Shown in pieces: positions 1-12,033 of a stretch of 64,000 nt of DNA. The DNA is from Irpex lacteus (taxonomy: Eukaryota > Basidiomycota > Agaricomycetes > Polyporales > Irpicaceae): positions 62,001-126,000 of the forward strand of contig MQVO02000010.1 in the NCBI GenBank assembly GCA_001986395.2, written 5' to 3'. The position numbers and the translations under genes are program-made. Below the pieces are notes generated by a model, which was given only the letters and a program-made list of their open reading frames with translations, searched no databases and was not told where the DNA came from. Each line of letters begins with the position of its first letter. Within the stretch, counting starts at the first letter, position 1.

Positions 1-601
1 GACTGGAGCCATTATCAGATGTGTGTGTGGGATGCTTGACAAGAGGTTGTCGAGTTCGCCTGAAAGCACAATGCATATGAGATCCGGGTGGTGGCCAGAT
101 ATAGCAATGATTACGAACCTGCAACTGTGGGGTAAACAGTGCTAGTCTCTACGAATATCTTGTTCTTTGTGTTTGGTGTATCCTAGATAGAATGATATCG
201 CCTTGGTTCGCTAATGGAGACTAGAGTAGGCTAACCTTCAAAGCAGCTGCGAATCCTTCATGCGCCTGCTTCACAACTGCATCGTTGGCCAGGTTGGTAA
301 AGATGATATCGGCTTGGCGTGCAAGATCAGCAGGGTCGTCTACTATCTTGACTTTGTTCGAGCCCAGCTCCTTGAGGAGCTGCTCTGCCTTTGATCGCGA
401 ACGGTTGCTCACGAGCAGTGCAGATGGTATCTTCTTAGCGAGATTGCGAGCCATGTAGTAGCCCATGGCACCAAGACCATAGAAACCGACTACGACTTCA
501 TGGTGTGGGCTCTGGGGGCGAGAGAAGGGTACGTCCCCAGATTGGGCAGGCAGGCCCAGGTGCGCGAGATGACCATGGCTTGGGTCTCTGGAGAGCGACA
601 T
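1..601 (-). CDS. 3-hydroxyisobutyrate dehydrogenase-like NAD(P)-dependent oxidoreductase, 5' part
   Basis: This is the beta-hydroxyacid dehydrogenase family, which oxidises short hydroxyacids with NAD(P). Three exons are visible: 236-601, 119-182 and 1-59, and the gene continues past the left edge. The first exon holds the Rossmann glycine motif GFYGLGAMGYYMARNL followed by a typical first half of the NAD-binding domain (NRSR, ADIIFTNLAND). Exon 2 encodes KNKIFVETSTVYPT and exon 3 ELDNLLSSIPHTHLIMAPV, both in the order expected for 6-phosphogluconate dehydrogenase NAD-binding proteins. About 38 residues precede the Rossmann fold and are Pro/Ser/His rich; they could be a poorly conserved leader, or the start could lie downstream in an unrecognised exon. 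The gene is divergent from the kinase at 951. The catalytic Lys and C-terminal helical domain are outside the window, so the substrate cannot be assigned. Confidence 0.85.
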
Positions 602-950
602 GGTGGCTGCGGGTGAGATGTGAACGTAAATGAATATAGCTAGTCAATATTAAAGACCACAAAGTACCTGTAGAAGGGCGGGGATGGACGGCGATGGTGG
701 TGGAAGGCAAGAGAGCAGTGACTGCTACGAATCTAAACACCAATCTCCCGCTTTCGACACTTTCCCAGGAGCGCGTCACAGGCGGCTAAGCATGATCTCC
801 ACGTGGGTCTTCATCTACGTCGGGCGTCTGCCTATTCACGTCTTCTGGCAAGCAGCAACGCGGCGGTTGTTGCTCACAGTGCCGACCAAGTTCAATCAAG
901 TTCAATTATTCCCGCAGCAAGCTCGACGCTGCCCACGACGACCGACGGCG
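602..950. promoter_or_regulatory. Divergent intergenic region, HIBADH-like gene / Ark-type kinase
   Basis: This 349-bp spacer separates two start codons that face away from each other, so it should hold both promoters. No TATA box or other convincing element was recognised. Confidence 0.5.
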
Positions 951-3900
951 ATGGCACAATGGCAGGCACAGCAAGCCTTCGCGAAGAACGGACCAACGCT
1001 CATGCCTGGTCAGACCATCGCTGTCAACAAGTACACCGTGCAGGTCGAACGGTATCTTAGCCAGGGTAGGCGACCCTTTCAGCTGTAAACTTCGCCGAGA
1101 TCTCATGGCGAATTTCCAGGTGGTTTTGCCCACGTATATCTCGTCAGGACAGCACAACCCGTATACAACACGACGCATCATGTCCTAAAACGTATAGCAG
1201 TGCCCGATGAGGCAATGTTAACTGAGGTCAAGAAGGAGGTGGACATCATGGTGCGCTAGACACCAGTCAATTACGATCAAGCGCACTAATAGATTGCAGA
1301 GGATACTCAAAGGCCACCCAAATATTGTGCATCTTATTGACGCAGCCTCACATCGGATGGCTAACGGTGCATACGAGGTATTCATCCTAATGGAGTACTG
1401 CCCTGGCGGAGGAATCATCGACATGATGAACCGCCGACTACGAGAACGATTGACGGAAGCCGAGATCCTAACCATCTTCGTGGACGTCTGCGAGGGCCTC
1501 GCCGCCATGCACGCGTTGAAGCCACCTCTCCTCCATCGTGATCTTAAAGTCGAGAACATCCTCCAATCTTCCCCTACCTCGTACAAGTTATGCGACTTTG
1601 GAAGCGCCACTACGGTGCATAAAGTACCTTCGAATGGCGAGGAGCTCCGTGCCCTTCAGGCCGACTTGGATCGACATACCACGATGCAATATCGCGCGCC
1701 CGAGATGGTGAACCTAATGCAACGACGACCAATTGACGAGAAGAGCGACGTCTGGGCCCTCGGAGTCCTACTCTACAAGCTATGCTACTATACGACACCA
1801 TTCGAGGAGCGTGGACCGCTCGCGATCCAGAACGTCAATTACACTATACCACCATACCCTGTATATTCACAGAACATGAACGCATTGATTGGTGAGTAGC
1901 TGTACAACTCATCAAGTACACTAATGTCATAGCGCCTTGAATATTAGGCTCGATGCTGCGAGAGTACGGCACACAGCGACCGACTGTCTTCGAACTGCTC
2001 AATCACGTCCACGCACTTCGCGGAACCACGTCTCGCTTCACCTATAACATACCTCCCAAACAGCCTTCCATGCCTGCTCGTCCTACCGCCGGCACACCGT
2101 TACAAACTCTCTCCCCGAATATCGCCGGTCCTGGAGCACCTGTGGCGAACCCCTTGGATGACCTTGTTTCATTCAAGTCACGCTCGAGCCAGCCATCTAC
2201 GTCTCCTTCAAAGAACGCAGGTGTACAGGCAAGGGACAAGGTTTTGGAGGCCATTGCACCTATGCGTCGCGGGAGACCACCACCTCAGGCCGCTCCATCC
2301 CCCTCTCCAAGTCCATCTAAAGATCACGCGAAGCTAGGTGCTGAAATGAGGTTCCCTCCTGTGGATGATCGAGGGTGGGCAGGAGTTCGCGGTCACAAGT
2401 CTGGCATGGCGAGTATAGGCGGTGGTAAAACGGTCGATCTCAACTCCGGGGGAGATCCATGGGGACTCGATTCCAAGACTGCTGGACGCAGCACAGACAA
2501 CTCACACAGAGCACCGCCAGAGAAGAGCGGGTTTGAAAGTGATTTTTCCGCTTCCCCTGCGTTAGGCTTTGGCGATTCGTTCGAGCCACCGAGAAGACCT
2601 CCGACGCAGACCGCGTCTCCGAGATCCCAACCTATCTCTTTACCTCGATCTTCGCAGCCTGCGACGTACGGCTCAATAGGCAAGGGTCGAGCACCTCAAC
2701 GGGATGCGTTCGAAGGGCTCGGCTTGACGTCCCAGCCACCACCGCCAACTCTTGCTGACGCCCGAAGCGCAAGGACTGGGTTGGCATCCTCTAATCTGGC
2801 ACCTCCTACTTTGCAACCTACGTCAAGCCTTACTCCGTCCGGATTTGGCATTGGGAGCAGTTCGACGACGTATCGGCCACCTAGCACGCACGCTCCGTCC
2901 CCAGTACCTATACCGCAGGCACAGGCACAATCGCGACCTCAGTCACCGGCCTTCAAGCCATCTTCGTGGCAGAGCTCCTCTGCAGTGCCTCGACGGCCCG
3001 TAGAGCTGTCTGCAGAGGAACGGTTCCCATCACTCGAAGACTTGGATCGCACCTTCTCACCGCCGTCAAGGAATAACGTCGAGCCCGCTCTTCATGCTGC
3101 TACTCAGCCACCCTCGACAGAGCGACTATATGAGAGGCCTTCGCCTGGTCCCGCTCGACCAACCTTAGGCGCTCCGACCGGAGGTCCCAGTGTATCCCGT
3201 ACTGGTAATATCGTAGGGACACCAGAACATAGTCTCGCTGAGCCGCGCTTAGCTCGCCATAACTCCCTGGCGGCCGGTAGATACGATGGAACACGGTCAC
3301 AGCACGTTACTGGCACTGCTATGCGGGAGTCGCGACTGGCGCGCGAGAGACAGGCCGGGACGAACGCGCCTCTGGCACCGAAGCCGAACAACGAGACGAA
3401 GCCCACACCCTTAGTTTCGCGACACACTCGTCCGGTGCAGCCCCGTCGACATCGAAGTTCTTTGGCTATCAAGGCTACCTCTCCGATTAATGAGGCTCCT
3501 GCCCGCCTGGAGGTTCCGTCCAATTCTTCGCCTGCTCCGCCGGCCTTGCCACCGCGTCCTACACCGCAGCCCGAACAACGAGACTGGTTAACTGGTGTGT
3601 CGGATGAGGAAGCTTCTGCTCCGGCATCGCAGCCGGTGCTACGCGATAGTCCAAGCAAACGGGCGTCGTTCATTGAGCGCAGTCCGATACAACTGGAGAA
3701 ACCGCTGGAAGCTATCAGTGGCGATATCAACTTTCAGGAAGACGTTTTCACTGCGTTGGACCAGAAACGTGAGGCACCGAAGGATACAGCCCCTAGAGAG
3801 AGAGTTCCACCTTCGAGAACTGCATCGATTCAACGACGGATATCTGTACGAAGGACAGAGTCGCCGGAGAAACAGAAGGCTGGGAGCGCTGATGTCGTAC

Positions 3901-5413
3901 GTGGTGGCCGGTCGAAGTCGAAGTCGAGGGAACGTCGAGAGGGGAGGAGGTCGCCTACGAAATCGAAGAGTTACGTGTCTCGCACGGGCACTGGTACTGG
4001 AAACCTCTCGTCTGGTGGCGTCCCAGGGGGCTTGAAGCTACCTGGTATGGAACCGAAGGCCAAGCCGTTCCCGTTGGCCACGGCTTCTAGCGGATTGACG
4101 GATAATTGGAGTCCTGTGACGTCCCCGACTCGTGATTTCTCGAAGGAAGGTTCGTCGTCGAGCGATGAGGGACCTGAGGATCTCGGTGGGTTCAGGCCAG
4201 GTGGTCGGGCGGACGTGCAGCCAAGCCAGACAGGAGGGGCAGGAGATGCTGGTGCTAGTGACAGCAGGCCGTCCCGTCATGGTCGGTCTGGAGGCAAAGG
4301 TAGACAGAGTTCGGTGCACGACCTTGTGGATCTGTGGGTGGAAACCAACCTCCCAAGAGCCCTTCGAAGATAGCTGACAAACGGCGCTCTGCTATTGTTA
4401 CGTCTCCGTCGATGAAGCAGCCGCTTCCTGGTCTCGTCTCTAGTGCTCGGTCGTCGTCGCCCCAGCCTATGAGTGATAGCTCGCATCCTGCTGGCCCTAG
4501 GCCCGTTACTCCTTCGAGGATCGCTAGACCCCCGTCCAGGCAGCAGCAACAGCGTAAGCCGACTACGTCGACTTCGGACAGTAGGACCGGCGTTGTACCG
4601 TCGACGACTGGGCTCACATCCCCTCCTGTTGCTTCTACGCCCTCAAGCCGTAGCCGCCCTCAGTCTATGTTCCTCAATCCTGTGGCAAAGACAGCCCCGC
4701 TTGAAGCTTCGCTTTCTTCATCCACCAGCTCAGCGCCGAGGCAGGTTGCACAGACACCTGAGGACAAGCCCCGTCGTTCAGCCAGGAGAACTTCGATCTC
4801 GGATATGGTACACCGTTACGAATCCATCAATGGTGCTACCCCGACGAAACCCGCGCCTCCAGTTGCCACGAAGCCTACGGTTCTTTCGAAGACGATGTCT
4901 GAGGCGTCAAGTGCTGGTTTACCTTCCCCGTCCGCAGCTGCGACGCGATTTCCCCGGCTGTCACCCGAGTCCTCTCCTGTTCAGACAAAGCCGCAGCTGG
5001 CTGTTCCCAGCGAGTTCGAGAATGGGAGAGAGGAGCCGTTGCAACGAAGACATTCGCCAACTCCCTCCATCTCTGGACTCCCCTCTCGTTCGTTCGTGTC
5101 CCCGTCGAAGCCTACAGCTCATACGACCGGAACAACCAGCAACATCGCTAACAAAGCCCTCTCGGAGATCAAGCAGCAAGCTCAGGCCAAGTCTTTATTA
5201 TCTCGTGCCCAAGAGTCTGCACCACCCGTACAACCTCAGGCTCGTCGGGACACATTGAGCCCGCCGTCGACAACAGATTTACGGTCGCCGTCTCCGGAGA
5301 AACCGTACCAGGGCGTTTCGAAGTTGATAGATCGCTGGCAGAAGGTCGTTGATCAGAACGAGACGGATACTGGGCCTAAGAGAGGTCCGAATAGTTCGCT
5401 AAGGGGTCGGTAG
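951..5413 (+). CDS. Ark/Prk/AAK1 (NAK) family serine/threonine kinase with long disordered tail; apparent frameshift
   Basis: Kinases of this family phosphorylate endocytic adaptors and control actin patches and clathrin uptake. Exons are 951-1065, 1120-1250, 1300-1891 and 1948 onwards. The kinase domain fills the first three exons: FAHVYLVR in the glycine loop, LMEYCPGG in the hinge, catalytic loop LLHRDLKVENIL, DFGSAT, and YRAPEM in the activation segment. The DFGSAT and HRDLKVEN forms are typical of Ark/AAK1. About 1,000 residues of Pro/Ser/Arg-rich tail follow. The tail frame open from 1948 reads ...VHDLVDLW and then leaves frame, stopping at 4373; the next frame (from 4334) continues with GGNQPPKSPSK to 5413. 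One extra base in the G run at 4336-4338 would join them into about 1,434 aa. As given, the protein would end near 1,087 aa with the kinase intact. Confidence 0.85.
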
Positions 5414-5611
5414 ATGAGCGATGTTTTGTAGCGGATGATTTTGTGCATACGGACAATTCTTGGTTTACTGGATATTTACATGGTATCATCGAATCTGATT
5501 GGATTTTCTGGCGAATGACAAGTGTGTGAGTGGAGTGACGTTATACTTTGCTTTGTTTCCTTTGTGAGTATGTACGTTTGTTATTTACAAATTTCCATCC
5601 CCTCAATCTTT

Positions 5612-6154
5612 TCAAGCCGACTCCTTGACAGAAGTACGAATCTGGTCGATACTCTTCCCAACAGCGACCTTTGCTGTGTTCCGCATCACTTCGAGCCTCT
5701 CCGACGCCTCCGGGCTGCCTTCCACAAGGCCAGGGACGTTCCAATTGAACGTGAACGTCAAGTACAAGTCGCTTTCGCCTTCTCCGTCAGAGATAATGTT
5801 GGCGATGTGAGTGTCGCGTCCAACCATCTCGAAGTCTGCCTGCGGTACGATGAAGAATCAGGACGGTCGCGTCAAAGCACAATGAGGCTATCGTGCACGT
5901 ACCCTAACTTCCTTGGTAAATACGACTTTCTCCGTCACTATGCCCGGAGGACCTTGTGTCCCGGGTCTGAAAGTGACTTCGCGGGTTAAACCGTCTGCAT
6001 TCTCTTCGAGTATCTTGCATGTCTCGATCCCAGGGACGTATTTAATGGGGTCGCGAGCCTTGTGCACCAAGCCTTCCCAGACTTGCGCTCTGGTGAGCTT
6101 GGGAGTTGCAGAGGGTGGGTTGATAGGAGCGGTGAATGCGAACGCGACTTTCAT
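5612..6154 (-). CDS. AtaL-like DUF1857 family protein
   Basis: This small protein of about 159 aa belongs to the DUF1857/AtaL-like family (START/Bet v1-like fold), whose biochemical role is not settled. Two exons, 5903-6154 and 5612-5839, are joined in phase 0. The ATG at 6154 (MKVAFAFTAPINPP) is preferred; the longer open frame upstream has only a GTG. Recognisable family features are the N-terminal strand with the Leu-Thr-Arg-x-Gln-Val-Trp segment (LTRAQVWEGL), VPGIETCKIL, and the C-terminal helix RNTAKVAVGKSIDQIR. The gene converges on the kinase upstream and is followed by FIP1 on the same strand. No signal peptide is visible. Family assignment is good; no function is inferred. Confidence 0.8.
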
Positions 6155-6463
6155 GGCTGAGTAGGATGATGAACCCAACGACTTCGACACTGGCCTTTTA
6201 TGTTCACAAACTCAAACTTCGATGTGGATCTGTTCGCATGGTTATTTGAAGTTGAGTTATGCCGGCGGCTTATAAATCTGGTCTCGTTACGTCATCAACT
6301 TAACTTTCTGAGTGCGCGTATGCGTATACGCATCCGTTCGGCATGCAGTCGTAGAAGTTTAGGAAGAGGTGCTGCGACTAATATGGATAATTAGATTACA
6401 GGAGGCTTACAAACCGACACAGCGCAAAAAAGTGGGCAATCAAATCCTTATGAATGAATATGA
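6155..6463. other. Intergenic region between DUF1857 gene and FIP1 3' end
   Basis: About 300 bp that must carry the promoter of the minus-strand DUF1857 gene and the FIP1 3' untranslated region. A TTATAA sequence near 6270 lies about 115 bp upstream of the DUF1857 start. Nothing else was recognised. Confidence 0.4.
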
Positions 6464-8808
6464 TCAACGTCGCTTTGACCGACTTTCCTCTACACCTGGA
6501 GAACTACGACGCTTTCTACTACATAAAGTCAGCATGAATGAAAGCGTGTGTAGGAGGCGAATGAACTGACCTCGAACTCCGATCATCATAGTCAGGGGGC
6601 GTCGACCGCTCCTTGCCACCACCATAATCCAGACCATCCACAGCAGGTGCACTATTATCAATATCCTTGTACTTATTCTTATTTCTTGGTCCCGTCGGAA
6701 CATTCGGTGGCAAAGGAGACGCAGGGCGCACAGGAAGAGCTTGTGAACCTACCCATGTCAGCTGAATGACACACACCACCGAGAAGAACACTCACCGCGA
6801 CCGCGCCCAGCGTAACTGCCACCGCGGGATCCGCGGACAGCCGTCGGCTGGACAGGTATTCCGCGACCTCTTCCAAAGTGTCCAGGTGTGCCGCCTCGCG
6901 CGGGGGTTGAGCTTGGCACGGGTGTCCCAGCTCCTTCGACGCCAGGGTACATTTGCTGATTCATCTCCTGCCAAATGCGCCGCCACGTCAGCTATGAGAC
7001 GAGAGACGTACATGGCCTGGCTATCACGGCTTACCTGCATACCAAACTCGTTGCCCATCTGCATTCCCATACCTTGCTGCCCAGCACCTTGTGGCCCTCC
7101 TTGGAATCCATCCCCCATCATACCCATCTGTACGTCGGGCGTGGCTCGTCCTTGTCCACCCGAGCTGATAGCGACACCACCACTCAAACCACCATTGCCC
7201 ATGGGAGGCCCCACCATCCCTTGTCCGCCCATACCCGGCCCAGGCATAGGCTGACCACCCATCCCATCGCCCATACCCATACCCATTCCCTGTCCAACCA
7301 TGCCCATGTCTCCAGGACCCATCTGGTGCATCATGCTAGGATCCATCATACCACCCATAGGCATCATGCCTCCCATCATAGCCCCGTTCATGTTCATCCC
7401 AGGTTGCATCATGCCTCCTCCATTACCGCCGCCAGAAGCCACCATGGCCATAATCATCGTGCGAACCTCTGGAGGGAGAGCTGCAACTTGTTCTTCGGGC
7501 ATACCGGCAAAGCTCTAAATAATCAACGTCAGCGTAGGTAGTTTGTTCTTACAACGTTGTCAGACACCGGAGGGAGTAAAGAATAACAATAACAATGTGG
7601 GGGTAGAAAACCAGTGTATTCGCGTGATGAACGAATATCTACAAGGGTAAGTACGAAAGAACAAAGTACGCACGAGTACGTTGGTCTTCAGGACGTTTGC
7701 TAGTTCGTTCACCTCTCTTCGCCTGTAACAATACGCCTCCCATGATATCTCGTCAAACCCATAGTTGAACCAGTCACTTATATCAGCGCCGGGGCGCCGC
7801 CAGTTCTTCTCTGCAAGGTTATTCAGATCAATTTCGAGGATTGAGCGGCCGTCCAACACGCCAGGGGTGTCCAGGTCAATTTGAGGATGTGAAGGAGGGG
7901 CTGTGACGACCGGTAGAGTTGAGGGGTCGACGCCGTCTGACGGAGAGGCCTGTTTTGGCTCTGATGAGCCTGATGGAGCAGCAGAGGGGCTTGGTCCTGG
8001 TTGAGGGGTTGCAGAGAGGTTTGCTGCACCTCGTTCACGAGGTGTGTATTCGGTGGTAAGGGAGGGTGTCTGTTGCACAGCTATACAAACATTCAATTAG
8101 CTCGGAGTATGATAGAGTTGTTGTTGGGGATTCACGTCGTGGGGTGGTGTAAGACGACGGCTGACCGCCCGGTCTACCTAGTGAAGGCCGTTGTTGCCTG
8201 CGACGACTTAGTTAATGCGTGGCTGAAGGTTAGTGTAACGCACCTGAAGTCCAATGAACGGTTCGGCTTTTCCGTGATAATTTCAATGTCCTAAAGAGAC
8301 ATTAGACAAATCTCGGTGAAGCACAAGCCCACTCACATCGTCGCTTTCTTCCTCTTCCTCTTCTTCCTCCTCTTCCTCCTCTTCTTGCGCCTCCCCATTC
8401 TCTGTAACATCCTGCCTCTCAGAAGCTTCAGGTGTACCCTCGTTTGCCTCTTCTGCCGCCTTTGCTTCGAGGTTCGCGACCACACCGCCGGTAGTTGCAG
8501 CTGATTCTACTTGCTCGAGTGATATGCTAGAACGACTTGTGAATGAGCAATACATTATGAGCCGGTGTTAGCCTGAGACTCACGGTTGCGGTTCTATATA
8601 TCATGAATGGCACGGTAATCATATGCGTTCAATGTTCAGCACAGGAGCTACAGGGACAACCGTGCATCGTACCTGAAGTCTGCATGGGAGGCTTGGGTGG
8701 CTCCTCCTCAGCGTCGGCAGAGTCGCCATAAAGGAACCGATCGTCGTCGTCGTCACTACCCACATTTCAGCTAAGATCAGACCATAAGTACAAATCAGCT
8801 TACAGCAT
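6464..8808 (-). CDS. FIP1: FIP1, pre-mRNA 3'-end polyadenylation factor
   Basis: Fip1 tethers poly(A) polymerase to the cleavage and polyadenylation factor in the nucleus. The hallmark Fip1 motif is clear: WRRPGADISDWFNYGFDE followed by WEAYCYRRREVNELANVLK. The model has eleven exons: 8804-8808, 8673-8755, 8584-8593, 8337-8535, 8244-8290, 8178-8197, 7680-8080, 7035-7514, 6796-6967, 6571-6748 and 6464-6515. They sum to 1,647 nt (548 aa), with every phase matching. The first coding exon is only 5 nt (ATGCT) and the third only 10 nt. The N-terminus is acidic (DDDDDRFLYGD) with a poly-Glu run. After the Fip1 motif come a Met/Gly/Pro-rich low-complexity stretch, RG-rich repeats, and a basic tail KRRSSPGVEESRSKRR that looks like a nuclear signal. 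The 165-nt intron 7515-7679 is the longest in the gene. It is divergent from SYO1. Confidence 0.93.
8347..8386 (-). repeat. GAA/GAG microsatellite encoding poly-Glu in FIP1
   Basis: A pyrimidine-only run on the plus strand made of CTT and CTC triplets encodes an uninterrupted Glu stretch in the acidic N-terminal region of FIP1. It is likely to vary in length between strains. Confidence 0.7.
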
Positions 8809-9166
8809 ATTCCGCAGGCGAAAGCAGATGGCGAAGGTGGCAGAGGGAGAGCAATGACAACAGCACGCGCTACCGCGCAGTGACGGGATAAGCAAAGGCT
8901 ACTGACTTTGCTTAGATCTCCTTACGATCTAACTACAACGCGCTCTTATCCTTGTAAGATACCCCGGTAAGCTAACATAGTAAGCTACATTAGACTTCTA
9001 CTTACATCAGACGCCCACAATTTTACGTAGACGCCAATAAATGATAGTGCTTTTGGTCTGTGCGCGATCGCACCGAATGTGCACTGTGCATCTCTCCCCT
9101 TCCCCTTCCTAGTTCACATCCCTACTTCCCACTTGTACTGCTTAACTCATAACGTTCTGAACTAGC
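8809..9166. promoter_or_regulatory. Divergent intergenic region FIP1 / SYO1
   Basis: A 358-bp bidirectional promoter region. A CCAAT sequence lies near 9031-9035 (gccaataaatg), and a pyrimidine-rich tract (ctctccccttccccttcct) precedes the SYO1 start. It links a polyadenylation factor with a ribosome assembly factor; whether expression is shared cannot be told from sequence. Confidence 0.5.
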
Positions 9167-11771
9167 ATGGGCAAGTCACAGAAGAAACGCCAGATGAGGC
9201 GACACAACCCCATGCGCGTACCAGACTCGCACCTCCCGAAGGGTCTTGCGTCCGCTTCGGCCTCTTCGTCCAAGGGGGAGGCTATATTGCCTATCCTACA
9301 AAAGGTGTGCAATCCCAGACAACTTCATTGTAATTATGAAATAGTAGTGCTAATATTTTTGGCTTTGTGTGATTAGATGGAGAGCCCGGACGCAGGAGAG
9401 CGCAAATGGGCCTGCGTCGCGGTTTCGAATCTCATACAGAACGATCCGTCCACTCGTCGACTTCTGCAGGGGAAGAACGTCGTTGGGTCTTTGATCACTC
9501 GGTTGTCTGATAGTGAAGAGGAAGTTGTGGTTGAGGCTGGTGGTGCCCTACGGTACGTCATGTTTCAAGCCACTCCGTAATAATTGCTTAGCTAATCGAG
9601 AGATGAAGGAATCTCTGTATTGACGGAGGATACGATATCTGCGGCGAGATGTACAACAAGAACATCCTCACCCCTCTCAAGTCCTTTATCCCCAAAGTGC
9701 GCACCACTACACTTCCCCATACTCACCTAAACTCTAACACTTGCATAAACCAATAGATCTCGACTACCCTCGCCCAGTTCCTCGAGAACCCAAAAGATGC
9801 GTCCGAAACCACCCAAACGCTCGTCTGCGAATTCGCAGACAACATAATCACCATCCTCTGGTGTCTCTCGTAAGTTCTTCATAGCACGCTACATCGCTGC
9901 CGCTAAGAAATACTAGAGAGACTTCAAATAAGGCTCTGAACGCTATCAACCAGATATCGCTCGTACCTTTTCTGATGTCCTTCCTCGGCGCACGAGACAA
10001 GCTCCCCGTATCAACCGTAGCTTCCGCAGGTACCTCCTCCCCCTCCTCCTTCATCAAATACAACCAGTTCTAAACCGCTAACCCTCGCTCATAATCTATT
10101 TAGCACACTGCCTATACGTCCTAACCGACGACAACTACCCCGCAACCCAAGAAGTCCGCTCCAACGGCGCCTACACAGCCTGCCTCCTCTCCGTCGCCCT
10201 CCCCTCCTCTGACGAACAAAAGCCCAACGGCAAAGGCAAAGACCCCGACGACAGAGAAGTCACACTGCGTGTTTTGTGCGCGGGTATATTGAAGAACATC
10301 TCGCCGATACCGCCGCCGTCGATCGCTGCGCTGGCGGATATTGATGGGGAGGTCGTGTTGCCTGCTTTGCAGCCGGTTGTTTCTTCGATGTCGCTTCCGG
10401 AAGTGACGCAGAGGGCGCAGGAGCTTATTGCACAGGAGGTACGGTATATGTCTACTTTCTTCATTCATGTTTGCGAGGCTGATGGGTCGTAAAGGATGCG
10501 ATGCCGGAAATGCAAAAGCTGTCGCTCAAGGGCGGTCCGAAAAGTGATCATAGAACGCCTGCTGAGATTGAGCTTGCACAAATTGAGAGGAAGCTGAGGA
10601 CTGTGCAGCTTTCGTTGGAGATTTTGACTGGGGTGTGTGCGACGCTGCCTGATCCGGAACCTGTGGTAGAAGGCGGAGATGACGAGGAAGTAGGAGAAGA
10701 CGGCGAAGGTATGTTCAATCTTTACCTTTACAATTTAATGGGTTATTTACGGGCTCCTATAGACGACGCTATGGACGAAGAAGACACAGACATGCTAGAA
10801 GACGACGCAGTCACATCTTCAGCCACCCCAACAACAATAAACCTCCCACCCTTCCTCCCCTCCCTCCTCTCCCTAATCCACCCCACCATGCTCTCCTTCC
10901 CACCCCTAACCGGCGGCCCCTCTCCACACCCCCCAACAACATCCGCCCTCGCCGCCATCCACGTCGCCGCGCTCGAATGCCTGAACAACATCTTCCTCGC
11001 CCTCGCCACCTCCCTTCAAAGCTCGCAATCTAATACTGCAGCGTCGAGTGCGGATGCGGGTGTGGGGATGGGTGTGTGGAGACAGGTGTGGGTTGCGCTT
11101 GAGGCTGTTGGTACGGATGTGGATGGACCGGGCCAGGAGAGGCGGAGGGAGTTTTGGGAGGTTGCGGTTGGTGTGCTTTGGGGTGTTGCTGTTGTCTGGA
11201 AGGGCGTTCTCGTAAGTGGATTTTCTTTAAATAACCTAATGCGTTGCTGATGTTGAATTTTTTGGTGTAGGTCCCGGAACCTGGTCAGGTTAATATTTTG
11301 ATACAGTTGTGTAATGTCGCTTCGGACGCCGGGTTGAAGGTGAAGTGTATCGGCACGCTGGAGTGCTTGGCCCAGCACCGAGAATCCATCGAGAGCAACA
11401 AGGTCAGTCTCCCTATCCTCACCAACCCACACAGACACACTAACCACCATATTTTCTTACTCCTCCAGCTCATCACACAATACCTCCTCACCCTAATCCC
11501 CTCCCCCACCAACCCCGCCGGTCCCTCCGTCGAGCCCCACCTCCAAGCCGTATCCGCCCTAATCGACATCTACTCCGACGAAACGTCACCATACGACGTC
11601 AACTTCCGACAAAATGGGTATTTGGACGCGTTGGTGGCTGGTGTTGAAGGTGTGCGGAAGGCGGTGAGGGGGATTGATAGGAAGAGGGAACGGGATTTGA
11701 GAAGGCGTGGGGAGGAGGTTAGGGATAATTTGGTTGCGTTTATTGAGTATAGGAGGGGGTTGCGGTTGTAA
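9167..11771 (+). CDS. SYO1: SYO1, symportin for ribosomal proteins Rpl5/Rpl11 (HEAT/ARM repeat)
   Basis: Syo1 escorts newly made Rpl5 and Rpl11 into the nucleus for 5S RNP assembly. The N-terminus MGKSQKKRQMRRHNPMRVPD is basic and typical of Syo1. ARM/HEAT repeats follow: ERKWACVAVSNLIQN, TRRLLQGKNVVGSLITRLSD, then EVVVEAGGALR. Ten exons are supported: 9167-9304, 9377-9552, 9609-9696, 9757-9869, 9917-10029, 10104-10438, 10495-10708, 10763-11211, 11271-11402 and 11469-11771. They sum to 2,061 nt (686 aa). An acidic loop (DDEEVGEDGE, DDAMDEEDTDMLEDD) sits between repeats, as in known Syo1 where it helps bind cargo. The C-terminus ends LVAFIEYRRGLRL. Confidence 0.9.
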
Positions 11772-12033
11772 TTGCTGTGTGTATATACATTTGCGAGGTA
11801 CATATATGTAGAATCGATATATTCGTCATCCATTTCGTGCATGCTAGCCGTGGTCACGTCAATCAGCGCGTCGCGTAACACGATGAAACGCGATCTGTCA
11901 CGCACGACAGTCACGCTGCTACATCACTTCGGCGCCTCGTCTCAGCAGCTGTCACTCATTGCCACTTCTTCACCTTGTCCTTCGACTTCTCTTTCAGTGT
12001 CATTTTACAACCTATGCGCATTACTATCATAAC

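Noticed and set aside
4338..4422. Intron in the kinase tail that would repair the frame
   Set aside because: GTGGAA is a poor donor and splicing would delete GGNQPPKSPSK, which continues naturally from DLVDLW. Kept only as an alternative to the frameshift.
6766..7541. Plus-strand His/Pro-rich and Pro/Ile-rich open frames opposite FIP1
   Set aside because: They are reverse-strand shadows of the Met/Gly-rich FIP1 exon.
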